64,000 nt of DNA from Channallabes apus (GCA_030522415.1 CM060124.1:21199754-21263753), one strand, 5' to 3'; positions 11,750 through 23,684 are shown, counted from the stretch's first letter. Made by a program: numbers and translations. Notes: a model not told the origin generated them from the letters alone.

Positions 11750-12022
11750 GCATACTTTACAAGATGGACATTACAGTAGATGTAAGTGCATATAGTTTAA
11801 ACCATGCCAAAATAATAATAATAATAATAACAATAATAAAACATATATATATATATATATATATATAGTATATTATTATGATTATTATTATTATACAGTA
11901 TAATATATATTTCCTTATATATAAGTGGGCTGAGAATTTTTTTACTCCACTGTATGTTGGCATGGTTTAAACTACTGTATATGCACTTACATCTACTGTA
12001 ATGTACATCTTGTAAAGTATGC
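11750..12022. repeat. Long inverted repeat (hairpin) with microsatellite loop
   Basis: The left arm 11750-11810 (starting GCATACTTTACAAGATG) and the right arm 11957-12022 (ending CATCTTGTAAAGTATGC) are reverse complements over about 60 bp with few mismatches. The loop contains AAT and TA microsatellites and the insertion-prone ends resemble a foldback MITE. A pure AAT repeat follows at about 12024-12076. Confidence 0.8.
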
Positions 12023-12024
12023 AT

Positions 12025-12082
<58 letters not shown>

Positions 12083-12090
12083 CATATATA

Positions 12091-12870
12091 CAGTGGTGTG
12101 AAAAACTATTTGCCCCCCTTCTGATTTCTTATTCTTTTGCATGTTTGTCACACAAAATGTTTCTGATCATCAAACACATTTAACTATTAGTCAAAGATAA
12201 CACAAGTAAACACAAAATGCAGTTTTTAAATGAGGGGTTTTATTATTTAGGATGAAAAAAAATCCAAACCTACATGGCCCTGTGTGAAAAAGTAATTGCC
12301 CCCTGAACCTAATAACTGGTTGGGCCACCCTTAGCAGCAATAACTGCAATCAAGCGTTTGCGATAACTTGCAACGAGTCTTTTACAGCGCTCTGGAGGAA
12401 TTTTGACCCACTCATCTTTGCAGAATTGTTGTAATTCAGCTTTATTTGTGGGTTTTCTAGCATGAACCGCCTTTTTAAGGTCATTCCACAACATCTCAAT
12501 AGGATTCAGGTCAGGACTTTGACTAGGCCACTCCAAAGTCTTCATTTTGTTTTTCTTCAGCCATTCAGAGGTGGATTTGCTGGTGTGTTTTGGGTCATTG
12601 TCCTGCTGCAGCACCCAAGATCGCTTCAGCTTGAGTTGACGAACAGATGGCCAGACATTCTCCTTCAGGATTTTTTGGTAGACAGTAGAATTCATGGTTC
12701 CATCTATCACAGCAAGCCTTCCAGGTCCTGAAGCAGCAAAACAACCCCAGACCATCACACTACCACCACCATATTTTACTGTTGGTATGATGAGCAGAAA
12801 CATTTAAGTGTGACAAACATACAAAAGAATAAGAAATCAGGAAGGGGGCAAATAGTTTTTCACACCACTG
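12091..12870 (-). mobile_element. Internally deleted Tc1-like transposon with transposase C-terminal fragment
   Basis: TIRs begin CAGTGGTGTGAAAAACTATT and end AGTTTTTCACACCACTG, flanked by TA on both sides. A minus-strand frame (12803-12309) encodes the C-terminal half of a DDE transposase, with [10 protein letters not shown] and [11 protein letters not shown], so two of the catalytic acidic residues are intact. The N-terminal half is missing. It is a deletion derivative of the element at 61194-62787. Confidence 0.9.
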
Positions 12871-13228
12871 TAGTTTGCTGAAATTAGAGGGGGTGTACTT
12901 ACTTTTGTAAGTGGAACGATTCAAACATAAGATTGAATCTCAAGCACAAAATAACTGACGTACCACTTCATTTATTACATGAAGATATTATTAATGTAGC
13001 ATCCAGTATTCCATGTTATCCTGAAATCCAAGTGATCCAGATGTTACAGTGTTACAGAACCACAGCACGTTGTTTAATGCAGCTGAAATACAACAGCTCA
13101 CAATGGCACCACCTACTGTACTGCTGAGTCTAAAGCTTTTTATTTCAGCCTAATGTCAAACCCTTTTTTTGTTGTTTTTCAGACCCGAGTTTGCAGGTTG
13201 AACTTTGATCTAAAGCGTTAGACCTAAA

Positions 13229-16200
13229 ATGGAGTCGGGTTTGTGTAGAATGAATCTCTTCCTCTTCATCTCACTACTGTGTATCCCAGCCTGCTATGGG
13301 CTTCCAGCAGGTAAGATGTTACAGTACTTCTCCAGCCGAAGGTAGGACAAGGAGACAACTTAGGGTCATATTTATTTACTGTGAAAATGTCATTTTGCAG
13401 ATCTCTTACTGATATTTATGAATTTCCGAGCCGGTCCAAAAGTATTGGATCAAACAGGCAGATTATTTGAATATGAGATGAGTTTTTGCTATTTTCATTT
13501 AGATGTATTAAACACATGGTATTAATTATGGCATATGTTGTGTCAGACCACTTAAATATTAGGTGAGCAAAAGTATTGGAACGGTTTAATCAATTAAACA
13601 ACTGTGAATAGTTTTCCATTTGGTGTTTGTTTTTTTCGGGGGTTTCTCATTTCCTCCTCGTCAGGAAGTGAAATGTTGCTCTCCTTGGGAAATGTCTGGT
13701 CTAAGCCAGTCTTATGCTTTTTCTACCGATGGAGTCTTGTACTGTGTTGGTCAGCTCCATTTCTTCTGTTTAGACAAGACATATTTGTATTTTGTACTGT
13801 AAATGTAATAACTCCAGTAAAATAGGAAACAAAATATTTTTGTAGACTTCGAAATTCACTTTGTTTATACACTTCATGAGTTAAAGATTAAAGATTAGGA
13901 TGATGGCTTAGAGCGGCGCGGTGGTGTAGTGGTTAGCACTGTCGTCTTGCACCTCCAGGGTCCGGGTTCGATTCCCCGGCCAGGCTCGATTCCCGTCTCT
14001 GTGTGCATGGAGTTTGCATGTTCTCCCCGTGCTTGGTGGGTTTCCTCTGGGTACTCCGGTTTCCTCCCACAGTCCAAAGATATGCAGGTTAGTAGAGTGT
14101 GATTGGGTGTGTGAGTGTGTGTATGTGTGTGTGCCCTGCGATGGATGGGCACCCTGTCCAGGGTGTACCCCGCCTAGTGCCCGAAGGCTCCAGGTCCCCC
14201 GCGACCCTGAACACAGGATTAAGCGGTATAGAAAATTAATGAATGAATGATGGCTTAGTGGTTAGCATTGTCACCTTGCACCTCCAGGGCCCGGGTTCGA
14301 TTCCCACCTCGGTACCCCACCAGGTACTCTGGTTTTCTCCCACAGTCTGAAGACATGCAGATTAGGTCAACTGCCGTTCCTGAATGGCCCATAGTGTGTG
14401 TGTGTGTGTGTGTGTCTGTGTGTGTGTGCCCTGTGATGGATTGGCACCCTTTCCAGGGTGTACCCCGCTTCATGCCCTAAGTGTCCTAGGATAGGGTCCA
14501 GACCCTCTATACTGTATATTGTCATATAGTACTTCCCCCATGTGGATGGATGATGTCACAGGCTGTTTTACAGGTTTTTCTTCAAAGCTGTCATCACAAT
14601 GATTCTGTCGTTAATGTTGCTGTTTTCTTTCTTTTGTTTTATATCCTTAAACCCAAAATCTTTGGTGTATACAGTAGCATAAACAAAAGAATTACGATTT
14701 GTGTTCCAATACTTTTGAAGAGGAGTGGTTCTATGTCTTTTAATAGTTACTGACTGCCAGAAATGTTTAAAAACGCTTTAAATGTGCATATCTGATACAA
14801 GAGACATTCAAGTCAATCTGGGACTTGTGATCAAATTTCTTGTGAATAAAGGCATAAATGAATGACTGACATTTGCACAGTACGGTCACGGGGCTCTTAA
14901 ACAAAGTAGTTTTTAAAGAAACCCATACGTCCATGAATGACGATCCCGGGCAGTCAGAAAATAGAACGTCTGATCCTAAAAATTGACGCATTACTTATCA
15001 CCAACTTGCAGAAGAGACGCAATTGACATCTGACATCTGGCATTGCCACCATTTTTGGACATGAAGCCGGCAGTCCGATCGTGGCTCTGGCGTAGTTAGA
15101 AAACTTTCTACCTTTGTGATATCCAATGAATCACTAGTGCCTTAGTGTATTATAGTGCATTATATAGTGAAATAAAGATTTTGCTCTTATAACTGTCATC
15201 TGTTACTCTGCTCAATCAAAAGTCCCCGTTTGGCTTGAACGGCCCTCATGCATGTAGACGTATTAAAAACTTTTTGATAAATATATTTCATGAACTTTTT
15301 TCATGTAGGATGTTTAAGGTGTAAAATGATCATGAACATTTTCCCATCATCTACAGTAGCTGTCCTGTTTCGAAAAATACAAACATCCAATCGATTACTT
15401 GCAACAAATCTACTCCATGATATTAACTTTGACATCACATTACCAGATGTATCATACAACCTTTGCAGAATAGACTTTGCCTCATTTCCTCAAGCCATGA
15501 ATTGATCGAAATCTCTTTCTCCTTGCATGGCATTTCAGCGCCACTGTTCCTAAGAAGATCTGAAGCTAGCCAGATGTTGTTGCATCGCTATCGGCGTGCC
15601 AACTCATTCATGGAGGAGCTGAGACTAGGAAATTTGGAGAGGGAGTGTGTGGAGGAGAAATGCTCATACGAGGAGGCCAAGGAGATCTTCCCAGGGCCTG
15701 AGCAATTGGTGGGCTAAGCTTATATAATCAACCCTGCTGAGAGCTTGGCATGGGGGGCTCACAGCTTGACCAGTTCAGCCTGTGTTATTGCAGCTGCTAG
15801 TTAGCCAGACCAAGCAAAGGAATTTTCCAGGCCATGTCTTGTGTAGCATAACACCACTGAAACTAAACGAATTGAGTAAAATATGTTAAATGTTTTTAAA
15901 GTAGTTTGGCTTTTTTTTTTTTTTTCAGGTGGAGTTCTGGAAGAAGTACGTAGGTATTGTAATACATTACCAATTGGGAAAAGATAATAAAATGAGATCG
16001 ACATGTGTCTGGTTTGAATTGGCCTGGCTCTGTTATTGTTACTGCAGAAGTGGACCACTGTCAACCTGGAACATGTACCAACGGGGCCACTTGTGTCAGT
16101 CAGGGGAACACTTATATCTGTATATGTCCGCCTAAATTCCAGGGACGGCACTGCGACAAAGGTAACACAGTGCAAACAAATCACGTCTGTACTGACTGCC

Positions 16201-18483
16201 AGGTACTTTACATCAAAACTCATAACAGTGTCATCGATGGCCCGACAGAAACGCTTTCGCAGACATTTTACGACTGTCTGTATAAGAACGGAGGGTGTGA
16301 TCACTTCTGCACAGAGACGGAAGATTCAGTGCATCGATGTCACTGTGCTACTGGTTACAAATTGGCGCCTGATAACAGATCCTGTGTGTCGCACGGTGGG
16401 TTTTGGTGTCATTGAAATGAGGATATGGTGTGTAAATCCTCTATATCATCGGACCCAATAGCAAATAACATTTTTAAAGTAAACATATTATTGTTTTTTT
16501 CCCTTAGTACCCTTTCCATGTGGAAAACCAGTGGCGGTACAAATTGGGCCTAGGATTGTTAAAGGACAAGTGTGCCCTAAAGGACAGTGTCCATGGCAGG
16601 TAGGAGGGGAAAAAGTGGCATGGTGGTGTAGTGGTTAGCACTGTCACCTTGCTCCTCCAGGGTCTGGGTTCGATTTCTGCGCAAGGCTCTAATTGGCGTT
16701 CCCAAATTGCCTGTAGTGTGTCCAGGGTGTACCCTGCCTCGTGCTCTAAGTCTCCTGGATAGGCTCCAGGTCCCTGCGACCCTGAATACAGGATGAAGTG
16801 GTATAGACGATGATTGAGTGAGTGAGTGTTTTTGTTGCCGGGGTCCATGTTCTATTCCCGCGTCGGGTCTGTGTGTGCATGAAGCTTGCATGTTCTCCAA
16901 GTGCTGATTGGGTTTCCTCCGGTTTCCTCCCACAGTCCAAAGACATGCAGATTGGGCTAATTGGTGTTCCAAATTGTCCAGTGTGTGAATGAGAATGTAA
17001 GTGTATGTGTACTGTATGTGTGTGTGCCTTGTGATGGATTGGCATCCCTCATGACCCTGTATACAGTATAAAGCAGTATAAATGATGAGTGAATGAGTGA
17101 GTGAGTGAAAAAGTCCAAGTGCTCTATAAAATGTTAAAGTACATCCTTTGAGTATTTACAGTACATTCTCTACTCTTTTATGTATTTAAGGCATTACTTA
17201 TGTATGCTGGTGCTTATAAATGTGGAGGAGTTATTCTAAACAATGAGTGGATCCTAACAGGAGCTCACTGTGTCTGGCAGTTAGACTCATCCCAACTACA
17301 AGTGACAGTAGGTAAGAATTTTCAAGAATATTAATAAACTAATCCTTCATAGATTTAGTTCCCTTTCTTTACATAGTAGAACGTAGTACACTATATGGGG
17401 AAAAAAATATTTGGCCAAACCATTCAGTTGGTCCTCCATTCGCAGAGTCTTTGGGTGGGAATTCATACCCATTCATTCTGTAAAGGATTTATGAGGTCAG
17501 GCGCTGATGTTGGACGAGAAGGTAACACAAGAAGGACGAGAAGGCCCTAACACAGAGCCCTGATCTCCCAAAGGTGCTCCATGCTGTTGAGATCAGGGCT
17601 CTGTGTTAGGGCCAATCAAGTTTCCACAATGAACTCATCAAACCATGTCTTTATAGTGTTTATAGTCTTCGTGCATGGGGAAACAGTCATGTTGGAATAG
17701 AAAACGTCTTAGTTTTCTTAGAAATAGTCTTCCCCAAACTGTTACCACAAAGTTGGAAGCTGAGCATTATTGTTCCATAATGTCTTGATATGCTGAAGCA
17801 TTAAGATTGAAGATAAAGGGTCTGATTGAAACACTTGAATTCAATGCTTGGCCAAATACAGTACTTTTGTCCATATAGTGTACTGTACTGTATATCAGAG
17901 ACTAACATTAACTCTTAACTTAATATTTCCTTCAGGTGAACACAACCTTGCTGTAATAGAGGACACGGAGCAGATTAGAAGCGTGTCCAAAATATTAATC
18001 CATCCTCTCTATAACCACACGATCGCCGATGCTGACATTGCACTCCTACGCCTGCAGGAGAACATAACACTAGACGAATACATCATACCCATCTGCCTTC
18101 CTCCTGCACGAGGCACGTTTTTCCGCACACTAAGCACGGTGCGCGACTCTGTTGTGAGCGGTTGGGGCCGGCTCTCTCAGCACGGACCTCAGCCCGATGT
18201 GCTCCAGCGGCTACAAGTACCCCGGGTGCCACTCGAGGAGTGCCGGGCGCACTCGGGTCTGAACCTGACCGACAACATGCTGTGTGCTGGCTTTAAGGAA
18301 GGAAAACGTGATTCCTGTCAAGGGGACAGTGGAGGACCACTGGTCACCCAGTACAGCAAAATATGGTTTTTGACTGGCATAGTGAGCTGGGGAAAAGGCT
18401 GTGCCCGCGCAAACATGTACGGCATCTATACTCGTGTAGCAGTGTTTGTGGAGTGGATCATGAACACAATGGCTACAGAATAA
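13229..18483 (+). CDS. f7l: Coagulation factor VII-like serine protease
   Basis: Eight coding exons: 13229-13310, 15539-15708, 15929-15953, 16048-16161, 16249-16395, 16508-16599, 17191-17311, 17936-18483; 432 aa. Order: signal peptide (1-24), propeptide ending HRYRR, Gla domain from A48 with all ten expected Glu positions, EGF1 (93-130), EGF2 (131-179), activation site R195/I196 (IVKG), trypsin-like domain with H236, D284 and S382 (GDSGGP); specificity Asp376 is present. It is therefore a probable active, secreted, vitamin-K-dependent protease. Odd points: a Pro-rich end to the Gla exon (FPGPEQL) and no DGDQ motif before EGF1. It lacks the extra residue near the Gla N-terminus that f7 and the f7i-type gene share, so it is the more divergent VII-like copy. 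The symbol is by resemblance to the zebrafish f7l/f7/f7i set; a different orthology within factor VII is possible. First of five tandem genes. Confidence 0.85.
13912..14247 (+). repeat. V-SINE inserted into an older V-SINE
   Basis: A full-length copy starts GAGCGGCGCGGTGGTGTAG-like and ends in GAATGAATGA. It is flanked by TGATGGCTTAG at 13901-13911 and 14248-14258. The sequence after the right repeat continues an older V-SINE from within its box A (TGGTTAGCATTG). Confidence 0.88.
14248..14512 (+). repeat. Older, interrupted V-SINE
   Basis: It resumes at TGGCTTAGTGGTTAGC, has box B (GGGTTCGATTCCC) and the conserved middle, and contains an internal TG microsatellite at about 14396-14428. It is more diverged than the copy inserted into it. 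Confidence 0.8.
14767..15250. mobile_element. Eroded mariner-type MITE
   Basis: It begins CAAGTCAATCTGGGACTTGT and ends AAGTCCCCGTTTGGCTTGAA, the same terminal sequence type as 58103-58541. No transposase frame is left. It is in intron 1 of the factor VII-like gene. Confidence 0.5.
16615..17110 (+). repeat. Two V-SINE copies in tandem (second truncated)
   Basis: The first copy runs from about 16617 (GGCATGGTGGTGTAGTGG) to about 16825 and is internally shortened. The second runs from about 16830 to 17105 and ends in a GAGTGAGTGA tail. They occupy intron 6 of the factor VII-like gene, starting only about 15 bp after the splice donor. Confidence 0.8.
17389..17882. mobile_element. Tc1-type element relic
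   Basis: Terminal sequence CACTATATGGGGAAAAAAAT and the right end TACTTTTGTCCATATAGTG are imperfect inverted repeats. The interior (TTCATACCCATTCATTCTG) matches the relic at 40188-41060. It is in intron 7 of the factor VII-like gene. Confidence 0.65.
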
Positions 18484-18630
18484 TTTGGGGGAAACTACTG
18501 TATTAGACTTCAAAGCAACATCTTAAAAAATGTATTTGGTGATGTCAAAATTAATGTACTGATAATTAGCTTCAATGTAAAACATTGTACTTCCATATGA
18601 AGAATTGTAAAATCATTTTGTCCAACCATG

Positions 18631-18636
18631 AATAAA
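18631..18636 (+). terminator. Poly(A) signal of the factor VII-like gene
   Basis: AATAAA lies 148 bp after the stop codon and only 211 bp before the start codon of the next gene, f7. Confidence 0.7.
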
Positions 18637-18639
18637 ATA

Positions 18640-18846
18640 AAAGTAGCTTTTAGATCCTTCATGCTATTATATCGGACTTGTATTCGTGTTTACCTTGTGG
18701 TTCGTTTGATCAATTCTGCTTTTGAGCTTCAAAGTTTTACTCCTGGAGGCAGGCTTTTATGCTCTCATGTGGACAGTCTCCAGACTTTGGACTCTCCAGC
18801 CGTTAGAGAGACGAAAAGTCTTATAGAACGTCAGCTCCTATCCAAA
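18640..18846 (+). promoter_or_regulatory. Compressed f7 promoter/5' UTR
   Basis: All sequence available between the upstream gene's poly(A) signal and the f7 start codon. AGACTTTGGACT at about 18782 resembles a nuclear-receptor/HNF4 type element on the reverse strand (AGTCCAAAGTCT), which would fit liver expression. This is inference from position and one motif. Confidence 0.35.
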
Positions 18847-21800
18847 ATGCGACTCATATTTCTACTCTCTCTGGTCATGAGCTTATGTTGCTGCCACTCT
18901 GCTTCAGGTAAAAATGATCAAACTACAATACACAGACAGATTAGACGAAATGTCTTAAAACATATGGTTTGTATCTAGAGTTACGGTAAGTGAGATCCTC
19001 GTATCCGTATACGCATGAAGGTCATCATGCTCGTGGTTATTTGCCTTATACTGTATACATGAATATGCGTGTGTATTGTACTGTACATGGGCCGTTTTAC
19101 CTTGTAGTGTTTATAAGGAGGAAGGTGGCTCACGAAGTCCTGACCCGTATTAAACGGGCAAACTCTGGCTGGTTTGAGGAACTGAAGGTGGGCGATCTGG
19201 AGCGAGAGTGCATAGAGGAGAAATGCTCTTATGAGGAGGCCAGAGAGGTGTTTGAACACACAGAAGCAACGGTCAGTATTTTAAACACACATGCAAATGA
19301 CGTAGCAGGATGTAAGTAATGATTTTGAGTATTTCGCTTGAAACTCAGTGAAATTCCTGTCATTCTTAGATCCTCAGGATATTATAAAGCTCAGCCATTA
19401 TTAGAAATTTCTAATTTATTGTAAAAAAAAAAAAAAGTCAATAATTTAGCCATCAGCCATTTATTTACCTGTTTAAAAAAAGTTTATAAACATATTTATA
19501 CTTATTGATTGTGTGACATATCCTCTTTACAATAGAAAATATGATATATATTAAACTGAACAACCCAAATGAATAATAATAAAAAGCTCATTTTAAGAAT
19601 TTTCATTCTCATATTCTGGTAATAGTAAAATTGACCCTTTATAAAAGTAATGATAGCTTTTGTCCTACCTGACATATCCAAAAACCCTAATACAGTTTGA
19701 TGTCTGAAGCCTCCCCGTTAACACAAACTAGAAAGGCTTCCATACTGTATAAGCACATATCTTTTGAGTTTTAAAGGTTAACTCTTATGTGATAAAATAA
19801 TTAACAACCCCATTATGGTTTGTCTACTGTCTTTCAACCCAACTGTTAGAGCACAACTGTAATCAGTCTGTACAAAGTGATCATTAATGCTAAAAGCTCT
19901 GAACAGCTGGAATTACTTGTTCAATATTTCCTTTTTTTCACTACAGAATGAATTCTGGAACAACTACAATGGTAACGGTAAGGAACATTTCAAGAATGAA
20001 AATTCCATAACTTTCAAATGAGTGCATTTTGTGAATTGAGTTTGAATAGTATTTTTTTTTTTTAAGTTAAAAACCTCTGCCTCACAAGCCCATGTGAGAA
20101 CAATGGCACCTGCACACAGATGAAAGAATCGTATGCATGCCTGTGTAAAGCAGGTTTTTACGGGCGGAACTGTGAGCATGGTAAAATCCACTTTTACTTA
20201 CTTACTGTACGTGAAAACAGATTACTCTGCAAAAGTCTTCATCAACTAAAGGAATCAATTAAATCTAATTAAATTATGCAGATTAAATTCAAGAAATTGA
20301 AGAAAATTTTCACCTGCACCTAAAGGTACAATTCAAAAATGGGTTGTTTACAACCTCAGCAGCGACCTCATTTCCCCTCTCGTCTGTTCCAACCACTCAG
20401 CATTCAGCATCACCAGTAGACAAATTACCGGCCTGATAGACTAAGTTACAAGTCTTTAATGCTTGAATAATTCATAGGACACTGAGTGGCTTAACAAGCA
20501 AAACACATCCCACTAAAACTGCTCAGGTACAGGGATTGGACTGAAAATGGGAGCCAACAACTTGTCAAAAATGAGAGAAAAAGTCCTTCAGGAGGCCTGA
20601 AAACCTGTTCCTCAAGAAGACACATATACAAAAAAAATATATATGAAATATACAAAAAAAAAATTCTGAATAAATGAGGAGTTAGTCAATACTTTTGCAC
20701 AGTACTGTATTTCACATTAACCTGTTTTCACTATATTATTCCACAGTGAGGTTGCAGGTTTTGAAGTTTAAAAGATGATACTCATTTCAATTTGCATTTA
20801 AAAAATCCTTTTTTTAAAAGCTTTTGATTTTGCTTGTTTTTTTTGCCAGCGATTAAACTTATTCCTGACTCTTGCCTCGATAAAAATGGGGGATGTGAAC
20901 ATTTTTGTGAGGAGGAAAAAGGGAGACGCAATTGTTCCTGTGCAGACGGGTATTTCCTTGGCCCAGATGAACAAAGCTGTCTGACCCATGGTAAGAAAAC
21001 CAAAAATGATCAATATTTTTTTAAACTCGCGATTAATGTTTTCAGTTTAACTCTGTAGTTTTTTGATCATGCTTATTTATCGCTTTTCTTCAGAGACATT
21101 TCCTTGTGGTAAAGTGCCACTTCTCAATACCAGCCTCAGTGGTAAAAATGTGGACTCTGACCAAAGGGCTCGAATAGTAGGAGGGGCAGAATGTCCTAGA
21201 GGACACTGTCCATGGCAGGTAAGTTAAAGCTTGTTAATGCAGTAAACATTTGTGCCACCTCCATCCATCCATCTATTCAAGTTGACATTGCTAAGGGATG
21301 GCTGGCTACAAAGACCTATGACGTATGACCTACAGTATGACTGTACCACTGGCCACTGTTATAGGGAAAGCTACAGTACTGTGCAAAAGTCTTAGGCACC
21401 CTGTGTTTTTGAGTACAGATGTTCTAATGTATTACAACAACCATGTAAGACAAAGTTGATCTTGTTCACACCTGTATTTATTAAGTTGTGATTGGATTCC
21501 TCAAGACACATGCCAATACCCTGAGATTCATACCACTGGCCACTGTTATAGAAAAAGATACAGTACTGTGCAATAGTCTTTTAGTACAAACTTACTTTTG
21601 GATTTTATCATTTTGGCCCAACAGTGGCAGCTTGCTGGTGGTAGGTTTTGAACCTGGAATCTTCCAATTAGTAGTCCAATATTTTTACCACTGAACTACT
21701 ACCCAAAACCTATGTTGTGATTGGATTTCCCAAGACATATTCCAATCCCACGAGCTAACTGTACCCATACATGTTTCAAGTGTCTATTTCTATATTCATT

Positions 21801-23638
21801 ATCATCGCCTGTACCGCTTTATCCTGCATACAGGGTCGCAGAGGGACACTGGTCCCAATCCCAGAAGACTTAGGGCACGAGGTGGGGTACACTCAATCTA
21901 CCCAATGGGTGCCAATCCATACAACACCTCGCAATTCGGGAAGCCTAATCTGCATGTCCTCGGACTGTGGGAAATAATCGCAGTACCTGGAAGAAATCCA
22001 CTAAGCATGGGGAGAACATGCAAACTTCATGCAAACAGACAGGGATCGAACCCAGAACCTGGAGGTGCAAGGCGACAGTGCTAACCACTAAGCTACCGTG
22101 CCGCCATTATTTCAATATCGTGATCATTAATTCATTTATTCGTTTTAAGTTACCACTAATCCTAGTCAAGAACATCCGGCAGTGGTGGCTCAGTCGGTTA
22201 AGACTGTGGGTTACTACTTGTAATCGGAAGATCGGGGGTTCGAACCCCAGCATTGCCAAGTTGCCACTGTTGAGCCCTTGAGCAAGGCCCTTAAACCTAT
22301 CTGCTCCAGGGGTGCTGTAAGATGGCTGACCCTGCGCTCTGACACCAGTTTCCTAATTGGGATATGCGACGAAGAAATTTCACTGTGCTGTAAAAAGTAC
22401 ATTCATTCATTCATTCATTTTCTATACCGCTTAATCCTGTGTTCAGGGTCATGGGGGACCTGGAGCCTATCCCAGGAGACTTCGGGCACTAGGCGGGGTA
22501 CACCCTGGACAGGGCGCCAATCCACACTCACGCACCCAATCACACACTACGGGCAATTTAGGAAAGCCAATTAGCCTAACCTGCATGTCTTTGGACTGTG
22601 GGAGGAAACCGGAGTACCCGGAGGAAACCCACCAAGCACGGGGAGAACATGCAAACTCCATGCACACAGAGACGGGAATCGAGCCTGGCGTAAAAAGTAC
22701 ATGTGACAAATAATGAAATCTTCTTCTTCAACATGAACATTGGAAGCTATCTGAAGGAGCTTCAACTCCGTTATTGTTAATTGTTCCTCATTCATGAACA
22801 TAACGAGAGAATTGAATGTCACACTGATACAAAATAAAAATTTCTCATCAGGTCCTGCTGATGTATGGTACAAAGGGGTTCTGTGGCGGTGTGATCTATA
22901 AGCCTACATGGATCCTCACAGCCTCTCATTGTTTAGAAAAGATTGTATTGAAGGACCTCAAGATAGTGACCGGTAAGTTTTGAGTTTTGAGTTCGTAGCA
23001 TGCAGTCTTAGTCAAGACACACAATTTATACCTTTTTTCATCCAGGTGAACATGACCTTGATTTAAACGAAGGTTCCGAACAAACTATCGAAGTGGAGCA
23101 GGTTATTAAGCACCCCAATTACGTCTCGGCCACAGCAGATAACGACATCGCCCTCCTCCGTCTCCGCCGTCCTATTGTCTACAATACCTATGCCGTACCC
23201 GTGTGCCTCCCTCGCAAGATAATGGCAGAACGAGAGCTGTGGAGAGTCCGCTACCACACTGTGAGCGGATGGGGCCGACGCTCTGAGACTGGTCCAACGT
23301 CACGAATTCTCCGGAGGCTCAAAGTGCCACGTATACATACCCAGGACTGTGTTAGGGAAAGCAATGTCGCGTTAACGTTGAACATGTTCTGTGCTGGCTA
23401 TTTAGAGGGCAAAGAGGACTCATGCAAAGGGGACAGTGGTGGACCACTTGTCACCTCTTTTGGCAACACCACATTTCTCCTGGGCATTGTGAGCTGGGGC
23501 AAAGGGTGTGCCCGTCCTGGTCACTACGGCATATACACACGTGTGTCCAATTACCTGGAGTGGATCCACACGCACACGTCAGCTCTAAAGTCAATAAATG
23601 GGACAGTGGTGGTTAAGTCACTGGGAAAAAATGTCTAG
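18847..23638 (+). CDS. f7: Coagulation factor VII
   Basis: Eight coding exons: 18847-18907, 19108-19271, 19947-19971, 20067-20180, 20850-20990, 21094-21218, 22852-22972, 23046-23638; 447 aa. Signal peptide, propeptide ending RIKR, Gla from A38 (one extra residue near its N-terminus relative to human factor VII), EGF1 (84-121), EGF2 (122-168), activation site R195/IVGG, trypsin-like domain with H236, D284, S381 and specificity Asp375. All catalytic residues are present, so an active zymogen is expected: it is secreted by liver and, with tissue factor, activates factors X and IX. TQDC and [11 protein letters not shown] fit factor VII. The longer upstream open frame is ignored because only this ATG gives a signal peptide in the exon-1 position of the family. 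Odd: no DGDQ calcium motif before EGF1. It could in principle be exchanged in name with the upstream paralogue. Confidence 0.88.
20215..20715. mobile_element. Tc1-type MITE relic
   Basis: The left end has CTCTGCAAAAGTCTTCA and the right end ACTTTTGCACAGTACTGTA, inverted terminal motifs of fish Tc1-like elements. Similar fragments (CAGTACTGTGCAAAAGTC) recur at about 21371 and 21555. It is in f7 intron 4. Confidence 0.5.
21797..22106 (-). repeat. V-SINE
   Basis: Reverse-oriented copy ending at GTGCCGCC on its 5' side, with the conserved middle around 22010-22030. It is diverged. It is in f7 intron 6. Confidence 0.75.
22169..22725 (+). repeat. tRNA-derived SINE (HE1-like tail) split by a V-SINE
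   Basis: Head GTGGCTCAGTCGGTTAAG (box A) and GGGTTCGAACCCC (box B), then a tail with GATATGCGACGAAGAAATTT. A V-SINE at 22403-22689 interrupts it. It is in f7 intron 6. Confidence 0.7.
22403..22689 (-). repeat. V-SINE inserted in another SINE, 13-bp target duplication
   Basis: Exact GTAAAAAGTACAT flanks it at 22390-22402 and 22690-22702. The copy is 5'-truncated just before its box B region (GAATCGAGCCTGGC). Confidence 0.9.
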
Positions 23639-23684
23639 CTGAAAATTTGCTTAATCAATGTTAATTCAGCAATCTTACTTTTGT

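Larger units (their letters stand above)
13430..14720. mobile_element. Tc1-type MITE split by nested V-SINEs
   Basis: The outer arms contain AAAAGTATTGGAACGG at about 13569 and its complement GTTCCAATACTTTTGAAG at about 14703, as in fish Tc1-like terminal repeats. Two SINEs (13901-14512) sit between them. It lies in intron 1 of the factor VII-like gene. Confidence 0.55.

Noticed and set aside
12309..12803. A 164-codon minus-strand frame as a possible domesticated transposase
   Set aside because: It lacks the DNA-binding half, stays within intact TIRs flanked by TA, and is an internally deleted transposon copy, not a host gene.
13911..13990. Possible tRNA gene from box A and box B matches
   Set aside because: It is the head of a V-SINE with at least ten relatives in the window, not a cloverleaf-forming tRNA.
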